Positions 36,522-45,926 of a stretch of 64,000 nt of DNA are shown piece after piece (the first letter of the stretch is position 1; each line of letters opens with the position of its first letter). Origin of the DNA: Bacteroides sp. (GTDB taxonomy: Bacteria; Bacteroidota; Bacteroidia; Bacteroidales; Bacteroidaceae); assembly GCA_022648295.1 (NCBI GenBank), contig JALCME010000001.1, forward strand, positions 124,001 through 188,000, given 5' to 3'. A program made the position numbers and the translations under genes. Below the pieces are notes generated by a model that was not told the origin of the DNA, ran no database searches, and saw only the letters and a program-made list of their open reading frames with translations.

Positions 36522-38234
36522 TTATCTAATTGAAATATTTTTTAGTCTATTGTGCCTTTCCCGTATACGCCATAATAATTCCTCTAATGAAACAGCTTTA
36601 ATCTGTGGTGATAGTAGGCATTCTGAGGCTTTGCCTGCATTATACCCCTTGATCGGTTGTGCTGAAAACGAATTCTTCTTACTAAAATTTGACCAAGCAT
36701 GTATGATTGTCCAAGACAATGGCTTATCTTTTTGATTCACAACTTGTGCAGCGTCCCGATTAATCAATGTAGCTACATAATCAGGACTCCCAGATAAAGG
36801 ATTATGGGGTAAATTCGCCCATATCGCAAATTTTGCAGTTACTACTGGTATTTCGACGTTCTCTTTATTCTTTACCCATATGATATCTCCACCTATATTG
36901 TATGGATCATATTGAATAGCAATCATGCCAGTCAATCCTTCTATTTCTCGTGCATAAATTTCATAAGCCTGTCTAGCCTCTTTGCTGAATACATCTTTGC
37001 AGATGAATCCAAATATTTTAATATTCAATTTTTTGAAATGCCAATTCATGCGACGTGCAAATTCGGTAAGGAGCTCTTCTCTATTCGGGCGGTTTATGGC
37101 AAATTCATCTGGATATTGATAGCCTCCACCGTACTCTATAACACTGGAATTATCTTTTTTCATAGACACAAAACGATTCCAAGTCGAGGTGCTTACGACT
37201 GACAGGTTAACAGGGCATAGTGTCCATGATACAGCAGAAGGATTTTCATCTTTATTACCCATATATGTAGAATTATCGAGAAAATTCCCCATAACCCATT
37301 GCATATTGTCACCGTCACTGACGACAAATGAATGGTATGCTATTGTATCGCTCAGTTGAATGTTGCTTTGCTGTTTTTCATGAACAGCTAGCGGCTTCAT
37401 TTTATCAGAAGCCGCCATGATGATAGGAAGGTTATGGCACCAGTTGGAAGCGGTATTGTAATGCCCCCAACGGGTAATAGCGCCGGTATATTCGTCCTCA
37501 TTACCACAGTTCCATCCTAATATGGGCGACAGTGGAGTGACCCATTCCAAAATCTGCTCCGAAGAACGTCCGTTTCCATAATATGTCATTAACTTTTGGG
37601 CAATGGCAATATCTCGACAGTTGCTGACCTTAGGATCAATACTGATAGCGGAACCTCTGTTCAACAAAGCTTTGCAGCAGGCAAAGCAGATGTCCGGAGA
37701 TTCATACCGGACATCTTTTAACCTCTTGAGGCCTGTCTTTTTTATCTGTGCCTCCAAGGATTCTTCCACAAGAATTCCCTTTAGTAGTCCGGCATATACA
37801 GTCGCTACATTAGAAGAATAGTTTATTCCTTCCCGTTTGGTATAATTGTCGCCTTTCGATCTATCCTCTTTATATAAAATGTATCCTTTTACAATCTTCT
37901 TACTTTCTAAATATTTCAATAATTCCCATACATCCATCTTTTTGGGGGTACAGATGTTCAGGCTTTTTAGTGAACTTTGAAGAATTTGCTTGTAGGATTC
38001 ATTATCAAAGTCAATCCAAACCATTTCATCAAATAAGCCGTCATTGACAGCCTGTCCGCATAAACCTGATAACGATTCCAGGAGCATACTTTCAGGTTGA
38101 TTTAGTCCTTCGCCATTGCAAATGATTATATGTTGTGGACTTTGCTGCACAAACCAGCCATGTCTTCCGTTATAGGCTGAAACAGAGAACGTAAGGAATA
38201 AATATGCAATGATAAATACTAGTTTGATTTTCAT
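36522..38234 (-). CDS. GxGYxYP-type putative glycoside hydrolase
   Basis: The 570-residue secreted protein (signal MKIKLVFIIAYLFLTFSVSA) carries the family motif EYGGGYQYPDE near residue 370. It also has DGDNMQWVMGNF near 310 and SWTLCPVN, as in the GxGYxYP families (N- and C-terminal domains). No catalytic assignment is certain, although acidic residues in the motif region are candidates. It is the last gene of the alpha-mannoside operon, 18 bases after GH38. Its function in glycan breakdown is inferred from the company it keeps. Confidence 0.75.
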   Translation of the reverse strand: MKIKLVFIIAYLFLTFSVSAYNGRHGWFVQQSPQHIIICNGEGLNQPESMLLESLSGLCGQAVNDGLFDEMVWIDFDNESYKQILQSSLKSLNICTPKKMDVWELLKYLESKKIVKGYILYKEDRSKGDNYTKREGINYSSNVATVYAGLLKGILVEESLEAQIKKTGLKRLKDVRYESPDICFACCKALLNRGSAISIDPKVSNCRDIAIAQKLMTYYGNGRSSEQILEWVTPLSPILGWNCGNEDEYTGAITRWGHYNTASNWCHNLPIIMAASDKMKPLAVHEKQQSNIQLSDTIAYHSFVVSDGDNMQWVMGNFLDNSTYMGNKDENPSAVSWTLCPVNLSVVSTSTWNRFVSMKKDNSSVIEYGGGYQYPDEFAINRPNREELLTEFARRMNWHFKKLNIKIFGFICKDVFSKEARQAYEIYAREIEGLTGMIAIQYDPYNIGGDIIWVKNKENVEIPVVTAKFAIWANLPHNPLSGSPDYVATLINRDAAQVVNQKDKPLSWTIIHAWSNFSKKNSFSAQPIKGYNAGKASECLLSPQIKAVSLEELLWRIRERHNRLKNISIR

Positions 38235-38252
38235 GATTTGATTTTTTTAGTT

Positions 38253-41200
38253 TCATTTTCTCGTGTCCAGTGGTAGTGCACGCAACTCATTGGCTACATT
38301 TATATTATCTATATAATTGTCCGACATCGTAATGGCAAATACAGCAATATGTTCATCCTTGGGAAGTATTAACGAATGTGCTCCTTTCGGAAGTTGAATT
38401 CCGAATTTATAGATATAGGTAAAGATGTAGGCATCGTTTCCTTTCTCGGTGTGACGGTGAGAACCGATATAGGCGGGAACGGCATTGCGAATGTATCCGT
38501 CACTTACACCAGTGTGCCCCCATTGACCATAGAATCCGGAATAATAGGGTACTTCAAATTCGTAAGGTTTGCCATTGATCAGGAACGAGGCCTTGCGGTC
38601 TTTGTCGGTTGAAGCAGCCAATATATACAACTTCTTTCCTGCTGACTCTTTAGGTAGCTGAATGGTATCACCTTTGCATTTGATTACATTTTTTTCTTCA
38701 TAATTTCCTATGCGGAATGTAACGTTATCGCTCGTTATTTTATCACCTATCAATTCGGCGGCAAAGCTATTCCCCTTCCCATCAAATGAAACCGTATAAC
38801 CGAAGTTTTCTGGTGTGAAAGCTTTGCTATTGAAAGCCAGTTGAAGCGGAATATTCTTTATAGGAGCAGCTTTTACGTTCCCTTTCTTTAAGCATAAAGC
38901 AAACGTTTTGGGACGGTAAGGCTGCATATTAAAGCAAAGCTTATTGTCGTGAATAGCGACTTTTCCAATGTTCTCTTCTAATCCATTCACCTCATATGCA
39001 GACTCAATAGCAGTTGGAAATGCAACCTCCACATTTTTGGCTGCTTTGCCTTGCGTCTCATAAAAACGGATAATGTATAAGTCACTCTCCTCCGCCTTCT
39101 TTAATGATCGAACGGCTACTTGAGGTGTGTTGATTCTAATAAATGAATAATCACGTCCTAAATTGCCTTTATGTTTCGGAGTAGTAAATGTAGCGAGGGG
39201 AGAATTTAATGATTCGGCCAGTTGAGTGATTCCTGCTTGCTGTGCTTCACTTTGGTGACCTACGATTGAATAAGTAAATGTATGATGTCCGAAGTCCTGG
39301 GTTTCCTGATATTTATATCTATCTTTAACAGATGGAGCATGAAGAAGAGTCAGACGTAATGTATTATCATTCGGTTTATCCCACCCATATTTACAGTTAT
39401 TCAGAATAGCAATCCCATAGCTATTATCAGGTGCTGTGATGTCCCCCCACTGCTGTGCACATACTTCGTAAGCCGTTTCGGTATTATTACCACGTCTAAT
39501 TGTTCCAATTCCTAAATCATATACCGCTTCTTTATTTTGAACATTCATTGGAAATTCAGCCTTCAATAGAGCATCTTTCGTTGACCAATCTACTTCATTG
39601 AGAATATCTATGCGTTCGTCATTTGCACCTTCACTCATGCGAATGTATTGAACGAATTTGGAAGTCTTGTAAGTTCGTTCTATCCGAAGTGCAGCAAAGC
39701 AAGAGCCTTTTTCTTCAATACTTATTTTCACATTATCGGAAATTTTTGTAGATGATTTGTCGATCGTGCTTTTCTGAATTTCCCATGCAGGCCATTCACT
39801 GGATTCATTTCCAAGAAGCAATGCTAAACGAAAGGCTTTACCTTGCTCCACTAACTCTTTATTCGTACGCTTGTCAATGATAGAAGCAATATCTCCGTTA
39901 GCGTCTAACATTAGTTTATAAATACGATTTTCCAATGTGTTTTTGGTCGCTTTTAGAATAGACGTTTTGTTGCTTTTTTTGAAACGAACATCATATACAG
40001 AACAACTTAGTGGAGAAACAGAGGCACTGAACATAATATTAGCTTTGCCGTTTTTCCAATCCGACAGTTGTGCCGGTACTTCTTTTCCCTTCGCATCGAA
40101 GACTTGCACACCAATTGGTTTGTTAGGAGTGCTGACAAATACATTTGTTAATTCCCTGCGTTCTGTAGCCATAGGATTATAGATGATAACAGCATTTCCC
40201 TTTACTCTTGTATCCAAGCAAGAAGCGATTGATCCTGCACCGGTAGAAATAATGTTATTGAATTGTGTTTGTGAGATTAGTTCGTCATTCCAAGAGTATG
40301 TATACGCTTTAGGTATGCTGGTTCCAGTAAGATCGTCATGGAATTGATGCCAAATAAAACGGCCCCATGCGTCTGTTAGCGTATTTGCAGGATATTTGGC
40401 ACCGTCTATATAATCCGCCATTACAGAAATGCGTTCGGCTGCGTCGCCTAATTGTTCGTTACGACGATTATAAAGTTTCATTGCAGCCTGCGAGGTATAA
40501 CACCCTGTGCCATGTATATCCATTAGAAGTTCTCCGTTGTAAACCGGCAACTCTGTATGTTTTTCGAAAGGCAGGTAATCTTTATATAATTGGTCTGAAG
40601 CAGCACTTATAATATCAATCTCTCCTTTGCCTTTGACTCCTTTTTCTATGGAGACCACAGAAGTGATGGGAGCAGAACCTCCCCGATCCCCTGTCCCATA
40701 GTATCGGTAAGCTGTGTTGTTTACTCCATTTTTCGCCGTGTTTTTTAAATCCGGATCAGTACTAATATCACTTCCATCCCATTCGTGAACATAGTTTTTG
40801 GCGTTAAGTGCTGCCATGATACGTGAACCGTCTACTCCCTGCCAGAGTCCGATATTGAAGGGCATTTTTGATTTACCATGCATATTCCGATGTCTCCATT
40901 GGAGTTTCTGTGTAGAAAAGCCGATTAGTCCACAGTGAGCTGCAACGGTAGGAAGTGTATAGCTAAACCCAAAGCAATCAGGTAAAAAGATATCAGTGGA
41001 AGTGACACCAAACTCTTTTTTATAGAATTGCTGACCGAGTAGAATGTTTCGAAAAAAAGATTCGGGAGAAGGTACATTAGAGTCATTAGCATCCCACGAG
41101 CTCCCTGCAATGTGCCAGCGGCCTTCTTTTATATATTTTTTCAGTAAATCATATTCTAATGGATAGTACTCCTTTATCCAGCTATATTTCACTCCGCCTT

Positions 41201-41420
41201 CAAAATTGAATAGATAATCCGGATAATGACTGAATAAATAGAAATTTCGTACCAGCGTGTTTTTAAGATATTCATTAATGGTAGTCTGTACATCCCAGTT
41301 CCATTGAGTGTCCAAATGTGCATTGGAGACTATATATGCTTTATACTTTTTCTGGGCTGTAGCCAAGTTCATTCCAACCGTCCCCAAGAGTAAAGCCAGT
41401 AATATAATTTTCTTTTTCAT
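38253..41420 (-). CDS. GH38 alpha-mannosidase
   Basis: The 1055-residue secreted enzyme has a signal peptide ending near NLATA. The N-terminal catalytic domain has the metal residues in SNAHLDTQWNW (His35, Asp37) and the nucleophile Asp113 in SSWDANDSNVPS. LPDCFGFSYTLP and HQFHDDLTGTSIP are also GH38 features. The large C-terminal half is beta-rich and includes WSTKDALLKAEFP and DNSYGIAIL. It cleaves alpha-mannosidic bonds, usually in the trimming of high-mannose structures. It sits between GH3 and the GxGYxYP gene with short gaps, so it belongs to the same transcript. Confidence 0.93.
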   Translation of the reverse strand: MKKKIILLALLLGTVGMNLATAQKKYKAYIVSNAHLDTQWNWDVQTTINEYLKNTLVRNFYLFSHYPDYLFNFEGGVKYSWIKEYYPLEYDLLKKYIKEGRWHIAGSSWDANDSNVPSPESFFRNILLGQQFYKKEFGVTSTDIFLPDCFGFSYTLPTVAAHCGLIGFSTQKLQWRHRNMHGKSKMPFNIGLWQGVDGSRIMAALNAKNYVHEWDGSDISTDPDLKNTAKNGVNNTAYRYYGTGDRGGSAPITSVVSIEKGVKGKGEIDIISAASDQLYKDYLPFEKHTELPVYNGELLMDIHGTGCYTSQAAMKLYNRRNEQLGDAAERISVMADYIDGAKYPANTLTDAWGRFIWHQFHDDLTGTSIPKAYTYSWNDELISQTQFNNIISTGAGSIASCLDTRVKGNAVIIYNPMATERRELTNVFVSTPNKPIGVQVFDAKGKEVPAQLSDWKNGKANIMFSASVSPLSCSVYDVRFKKSNKTSILKATKNTLENRIYKLMLDANGDIASIIDKRTNKELVEQGKAFRLALLLGNESSEWPAWEIQKSTIDKSSTKISDNVKISIEEKGSCFAALRIERTYKTSKFVQYIRMSEGANDERIDILNEVDWSTKDALLKAEFPMNVQNKEAVYDLGIGTIRRGNNTETAYEVCAQQWGDITAPDNSYGIAILNNCKYGWDKPNDNTLRLTLLHAPSVKDRYKYQETQDFGHHTFTYSIVGHQSEAQQAGITQLAESLNSPLATFTTPKHKGNLGRDYSFIRINTPQVAVRSLKKAEESDLYIIRFYETQGKAAKNVEVAFPTAIESAYEVNGLEENIGKVAIHDNKLCFNMQPYRPKTFALCLKKGNVKAAPIKNIPLQLAFNSKAFTPENFGYTVSFDGKGNSFAAELIGDKITSDNVTFRIGNYEEKNVIKCKGDTIQLPKESAGKKLYILAASTDKDRKASFLINGKPYEFEVPYYSGFYGQWGHTGVSDGYIRNAVPAYIGSHRHTEKGNDAYIFTYIYKFGIQLPKGAHSLILPKDEHIAVFAITMSDNYIDNINVANELRALPLDTRK

Positions 41421-41453
41421 ACTTTTGTTTTGTTCTATAATTGATTAATTAAC

Positions 41454-43823
41454 TTATTGAATTACAAATTGGCCTTCCAACTTTATATCTTTTGATGAAG
41501 CACCAATCATCACCTTGAATGTGCCTGGCTCTATCCGGAACTCCATGTTTTTATCCCAGATCGCCAAGTCTTGTGAACGGAGTGTGAAAGAGACTTTCTT
41601 CTTTTCTCCCGGTTCCAGAGTGATTCGTTCGAAACCGCGTAATACTTTGGTATAGGTGGTCACACTACTTACTTCATCTCTTAAATAGAGTTGAATGACT
41701 TCGTCGCCTTTTCTATTCCCTGTATTTTTAACGATGCAACTTACTTCAATTTCTCCTTGTACATTTTGCCTTTCTGGAGAAATTTCCAGGTTACTGTATT
41801 CGAAGGTCGTATAACTGAGTCCATACCCAAAAGGAAACAATGCATCGTATACCGAAGTGCTACATGAATTCTCGGATCCGGGTTTGAATGGAAAAGCATA
41901 TGGAATCTGCCCTACGGATTTTGGAAAAGTGACAGCCAGTTTACCGCCCGGATTGTAATCACCAAAAATGACTTCCGCAATTGCCTGTCCGCAAAACTCT
42001 CCGGGAAACCATGCGTGAAGAATGGCCGGAACATGCTTCTTTGCGTAATTAATGCTGGAAGCGCGGCCGTCGATCATTACCAGAACGACGGGCTTTCTCA
42101 ATTTACAGATTTCTTGTAACAGTTCCTCTTGTCTACCGGGCAAATTGAGGCTGGTTCGTGAACGCTCTTCACGTACCGTAACCTCACTGCCTCCTAATAC
42201 CATAATGATAACTTCGGATGCTTTGGATGCTTCTATAGCTTCATCCATCATTTGCTGTTCTTCTTTCGTTTTGTCGAAAGTCAAGATCTCACTTTCAGGA
42301 AAATGAGGATCTATAATCTCACATCCTTTCTTATATATTACATTTGCCTGGGGTAACGCTTCTTTAATACCTTCATAAACAGTTTTAACCGGTGCATTTG
42401 CTGGGCCGTAGCGACAAATCAGCTCTTTCTGCTCTTCAGCGTTTGGTCCAATTACCGCAACAGACCTTAATGTTTTTTTTAGTGGTAATATGTTGTTCTG
42501 ATTTTTTAGCAGGACAATAGACTGGCGAGCTGCTTCCAAGGCGACTGCCTGATGCTTTTCACTGTGTACTATTTTATCAGCTAACTTCCCATCTCCCGAA
42601 TACGGGTTATCAAATAGTCCCAACCAAAATTTCACGTACAATATATCTTTTACACGTTGGTTGATTGTCTCCTGAGAAATTTTGCCTTTGGCAATGCTGT
42701 TACGTAGAGGTATTATGAATTCTTCCGGAGGACTAAAATTAGTCCTAACATTGAGCCCGGCATTCACAGCTTGTGCTATTGCATCTTCATAATTCTCAGC
42801 TGTTTTATGTTTTCCATTAATAAATTCAACAGCACCGCTGTCGGAAACTACATATCCTTTGAACCCCCACTCCTGACGCAAGATCTCTGTCAGAAATTTG
42901 TAGCTGCCGGTAATTGGTTCACCGTCATAATCATTGTATGAACTCATCACCCCCAATGCTCCTGCTTCTTGAAAAGCAACCCGGAACGGCTCAAGGTAAA
43001 GTGTTCGCATTTCGCGAGGTGCTACATGGGGATCAGTACGAGTGCCTCCATCACGTCCGCCAACAGGAATGCTGTATACAGCAAAATGTTTTGGTGTAGC
43101 AACTAACTTATGTTTTTGTAGCCCTTGGATCATTTGTTTGCCTAATTGACTTACCAGATAAGGATCTTCGCCATAACATTCTACCACACGTCCCCACCGG
43201 GGATCTTGAGCAATATCGAGAATAGGAGAATAAATGTTGGTATAGCCAAGCGCAGAAGCTTCCGTAGCTTCTACGTCAGCAATACGGGCAATCAGTTCTT
43301 TGTTCCAAGTGCTTCCTTGTCCACATTGGGCGGGGAAGAAGGTGGCTTTCTCATGACATATTCCACGAATACCTTCGTTGGTAAAATCTACAGGAATGCC
43401 TAATCGAGTATTCTCGACAAACCAACGTTGGATTGTATGAATTGCTTTCACGTGCTTGGAATAAGGAAAAGCATACTCTGAACCGAACTTTCCCAAGCCA
43501 TTATGTTCTTCATCGATATTCCCAATGCCGTCTTTCCAAACCTCCGATTGCCACTCTTCCGTAGGCAGTGCATCTTTAAGTACCCGTCCCGAACCATATA
43601 GAGTTGCCATCTGACAAGTTTTCTCCTCCATATTCATTTGACTTAATAAATCTTTGACGCGGGCATCTATTGGAGCTGATGGATCTTCGTAAATATCCAT
43701 TTTGCCATTTTTGTTGAAGTCAATCCAGCCTCTATGATAGATATTACTTTTAGGACTACCTTGCACCATCATGGGAATAGTTAATAGAAAGCTTAGCAAC
43801 TTTAGACTTAGTTGTTTTCTCAT
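41454..43823 (-). CDS. GH3 beta-glycosidase
   Basis: This 789-residue secreted GH3 enzyme has a signal peptide ending near MMVQGS. A calcium-loop-like segment follows, DFNKNGKMDIYEDP. The N-terminal barrel contains the nucleophile Asp328 in GYVVSDSGAVEF. The alpha/beta sandwich has VAVIGPNA and KPVVLVMIDGR, and a C-terminal fibronectin-type domain ends in LEGQFVIQ. GH3 enzymes of this form act as beta-glucosidases, xylosidases or related exo-enzymes; the substrate cannot be read from the sequence. It lies 34 bases from GH38. A 196-base gap with an inverted repeat separates it from SusD, so its expression may differ from that of SusCD. Confidence 0.9.
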   Translation of the reverse strand: MRKQLSLKLLSFLLTIPMMVQGSPKSNIYHRGWIDFNKNGKMDIYEDPSAPIDARVKDLLSQMNMEEKTCQMATLYGSGRVLKDALPTEEWQSEVWKDGIGNIDEEHNGLGKFGSEYAFPYSKHVKAIHTIQRWFVENTRLGIPVDFTNEGIRGICHEKATFFPAQCGQGSTWNKELIARIADVEATEASALGYTNIYSPILDIAQDPRWGRVVECYGEDPYLVSQLGKQMIQGLQKHKLVATPKHFAVYSIPVGGRDGGTRTDPHVAPREMRTLYLEPFRVAFQEAGALGVMSSYNDYDGEPITGSYKFLTEILRQEWGFKGYVVSDSGAVEFINGKHKTAENYEDAIAQAVNAGLNVRTNFSPPEEFIIPLRNSIAKGKISQETINQRVKDILYVKFWLGLFDNPYSGDGKLADKIVHSEKHQAVALEAARQSIVLLKNQNNILPLKKTLRSVAVIGPNAEEQKELICRYGPANAPVKTVYEGIKEALPQANVIYKKGCEIIDPHFPESEILTFDKTKEEQQMMDEAIEASKASEVIIMVLGGSEVTVREERSRTSLNLPGRQEELLQEICKLRKPVVLVMIDGRASSINYAKKHVPAILHAWFPGEFCGQAIAEVIFGDYNPGGKLAVTFPKSVGQIPYAFPFKPGSENSCSTSVYDALFPFGYGLSYTTFEYSNLEISPERQNVQGEIEVSCIVKNTGNRKGDEVIQLYLRDEVSSVTTYTKVLRGFERITLEPGEKKKVSFTLRSQDLAIWDKNMEFRIEPGTFKVMIGASSKDIKLEGQFVIQ

Positions 43824-43859
43824 TTAGTTGGTTTTTACTATTTTGAACGAGTCTTTAAT

Positions 43860-43923
43860 TATAGGCAAAAGACAGAGTCTACATTTGCTTTTAGGGTCTT
43901 ACGTATCCCATCTTTTGCCTATA
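43860..43923. repeat. Inverted repeat between SusD and GH3
   Basis: A 13-base sequence at 43860-43872 (TATAGGCAAAAGA) is exactly complementary to 43911-43923, with a 38-base loop. It sits 36 bases before the GH3 start. It could attenuate or stabilise the transcript between SusD and the enzyme genes. No T-run follows on the minus strand. Confidence 0.6.
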
Positions 43924-44019
43924 TATAAATGATAAATATTAGTTACTTATTATAAACAAAAACCAAGATAGTATATTTCTTTATAGTAATAAATCCATTA
44001 CTCTATTTATTATAAATTA

Positions 44020-45909
44020 TTACCAACCTGGGTTTTGCACAATAGATGGAGTACGTTTCAACTCTTCTGTCAAAATAGGAAATAAATAGGAACGTGGCGT
44101 TTGGAATACGCGATTATCACTTGTTTCAAAACGTACCATTTTATACTTTTTGCCATCTACAACAATTTTTCCATTTGGATCTTCTATAGGCTTCATTCCA
44201 TGTGACCATCGTTGGGTCTTGGGATAAGGCCAACTATTAGCGTCTGTATAGCTATTCTCAAGTGATAATTGCTTTGCATCATCAGCTTCCAAATATAAAC
44301 GTGTATGCCATATTCTATGATTTTCATAAAATAGTTCAACTCTCCGCTCACGTTGAATGTAATCATTCATAATCTCTTTACTGGATAATGCGGTAGGTGG
44401 TATCTTTGCCATAAATGAGCGTGCCCTGACCTCGTTGAGCATATCATATATTTCTTGGGTAGGTCCGGTTGTTTCATTCACAGCCTCACAATACATATAG
44501 ATGAATTCAGGAAGCCTCCATATCGCTGGGCCATTTATAACATGCCCTCCGTCTCCCTTTATCCAACCATCTTTATAAAATTTACGCATATAATATCCGG
44601 TATGTGATGAAGCAGTCAGATAGCTTGTCCCCACAGCATCCTTACCAGTAGCCGTATTCAAGACTTTTCCATTATAAGTAGATCCCATATAGCGAATGTC
44701 CCGATAAAAGCGAGGGTCACGTTTCACACTTTCATAAGGATTTGCGTCATCATATCCATCATTTGCCGCTCTTTTTGAATAGACGGGATAGCCATATCCG
44801 TCAGGAGCAATGTACTCATATTCGTCAACCTGTTCCTGTAGAGGTCGTTGGCGTGCATGACCTCCATCGGTAGGAGGTAGCACATCGCCGGACCAACCTG
44901 TATCCTTGTCACGAGTTACAAACCATACCCATTCTTGTTGCATCGCCCTCATATCATAAAACATGTTCCACAAGCGTTTATATACCTTACTGTTGCTGGT
45001 ATTGTTGCCATCAAGATCTCCAAAGTCCGTATTGTCAGAGCTTGTATATAATTTATAGCGTTTTTCCCCACTATTGTCTTTACACTCTAAGACAGCTTTT
45101 GCCGCTACTTTTACAGCTTCCCAGCGAGATGCGTCATACGTGTATTCATCTTTATAAACTCTAGTATCATTGGGGAAATTTCCTCCATTCCACATTGGCG
45201 TTGCAGCTATCCAGCGAGCCATCGCTTTCAAGCCTAAGCAAGCTCCTTTGTCAACTCTGCCAAAATCGTCGTTTGTATAAGAAGCATTTACGCGTGCATA
45301 AGCGGAATCGGCATCTTGACAAATCTTATCTACGACTTTATGTACAGACAGCTTAACAAATCCCATATCATCCGATGGATCTACCAAATAATCCAAATAA
45401 GGTATTTCTCCATATGCGCGAATTAATAAGAGATGTAAGTAACCTCTTAAAAAATAGGTTTCACCAACCCGACGTGTGATATCACCTTCACCGGAAGCCT
45501 CAGGATTATCAGGAGTATTATACTTTTTAACCCCAGATAAAATGATGTTTGCTTTTCTTATTTTCGACCATAATCCGTCCCAATACTGACCTCTACCACT
45601 CGAAGATGGCATACCTTGAGTTGGTCCATAATTGCCAATCCAAAATTGGTGAGGGATAGCTTTTTCATGAGAGCTGGCACTGCACTCATCTGTTATTGCT
45701 GAAGAAGAAAAGTGATTGAAATAAAGTAAAGGACTGTTTGCCCCTTTTGCATTTGCATATAAATCTGTAACCAATTCGTTGACATAACTATATCTTGAAA
45801 AGATTTCCGATTCATTTTTCTTATCATCAGGAGTTCTATCCAAATAGCTCTCGCAAGAACAACATGCTATAAGAACAAATGAAAATATATAAAATTTAAA
45901 CTTATTCAT
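44020..45909 (-). CDS. SusD/RagB-family glycan-binding lipoprotein (mannoside locus)
   Basis: The 629-residue lipoprotein has its acylated cysteine near residue 19 (IACCSC). SESEIFSRYSYVNELVTDLY and GETYFLRGYLHLLLIRAYGEIPY are SusD N-terminal signatures. The C-terminal domain contains INGPAIWRLPEFIYMYCEA and ends LFPILTEELKRTPSIVQNPGW. It forms the lid of the SusC transporter encoded upstream (17-base gap). The genes on either side suggest a mannose-containing ligand. Confidence 0.93.
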   Translation of the reverse strand: MNKFKFYIFSFVLIACCSCESYLDRTPDDKKNESEIFSRYSYVNELVTDLYANAKGANSPLLYFNHFSSSAITDECSASSHEKAIPHQFWIGNYGPTQGMPSSSGRGQYWDGLWSKIRKANIILSGVKKYNTPDNPEASGEGDITRRVGETYFLRGYLHLLLIRAYGEIPYLDYLVDPSDDMGFVKLSVHKVVDKICQDADSAYARVNASYTNDDFGRVDKGACLGLKAMARWIAATPMWNGGNFPNDTRVYKDEYTYDASRWEAVKVAAKAVLECKDNSGEKRYKLYTSSDNTDFGDLDGNNTSNSKVYKRLWNMFYDMRAMQQEWVWFVTRDKDTGWSGDVLPPTDGGHARQRPLQEQVDEYEYIAPDGYGYPVYSKRAANDGYDDANPYESVKRDPRFYRDIRYMGSTYNGKVLNTATGKDAVGTSYLTASSHTGYYMRKFYKDGWIKGDGGHVINGPAIWRLPEFIYMYCEAVNETTGPTQEIYDMLNEVRARSFMAKIPPTALSSKEIMNDYIQRERRVELFYENHRIWHTRLYLEADDAKQLSLENSYTDANSWPYPKTQRWSHGMKPIEDPNGKIVVDGKKYKMVRFETSDNRVFQTPRSYLFPILTEELKRTPSIVQNPGW

Positions 45910-45926
45910 ATTATGAAGATTTATAA

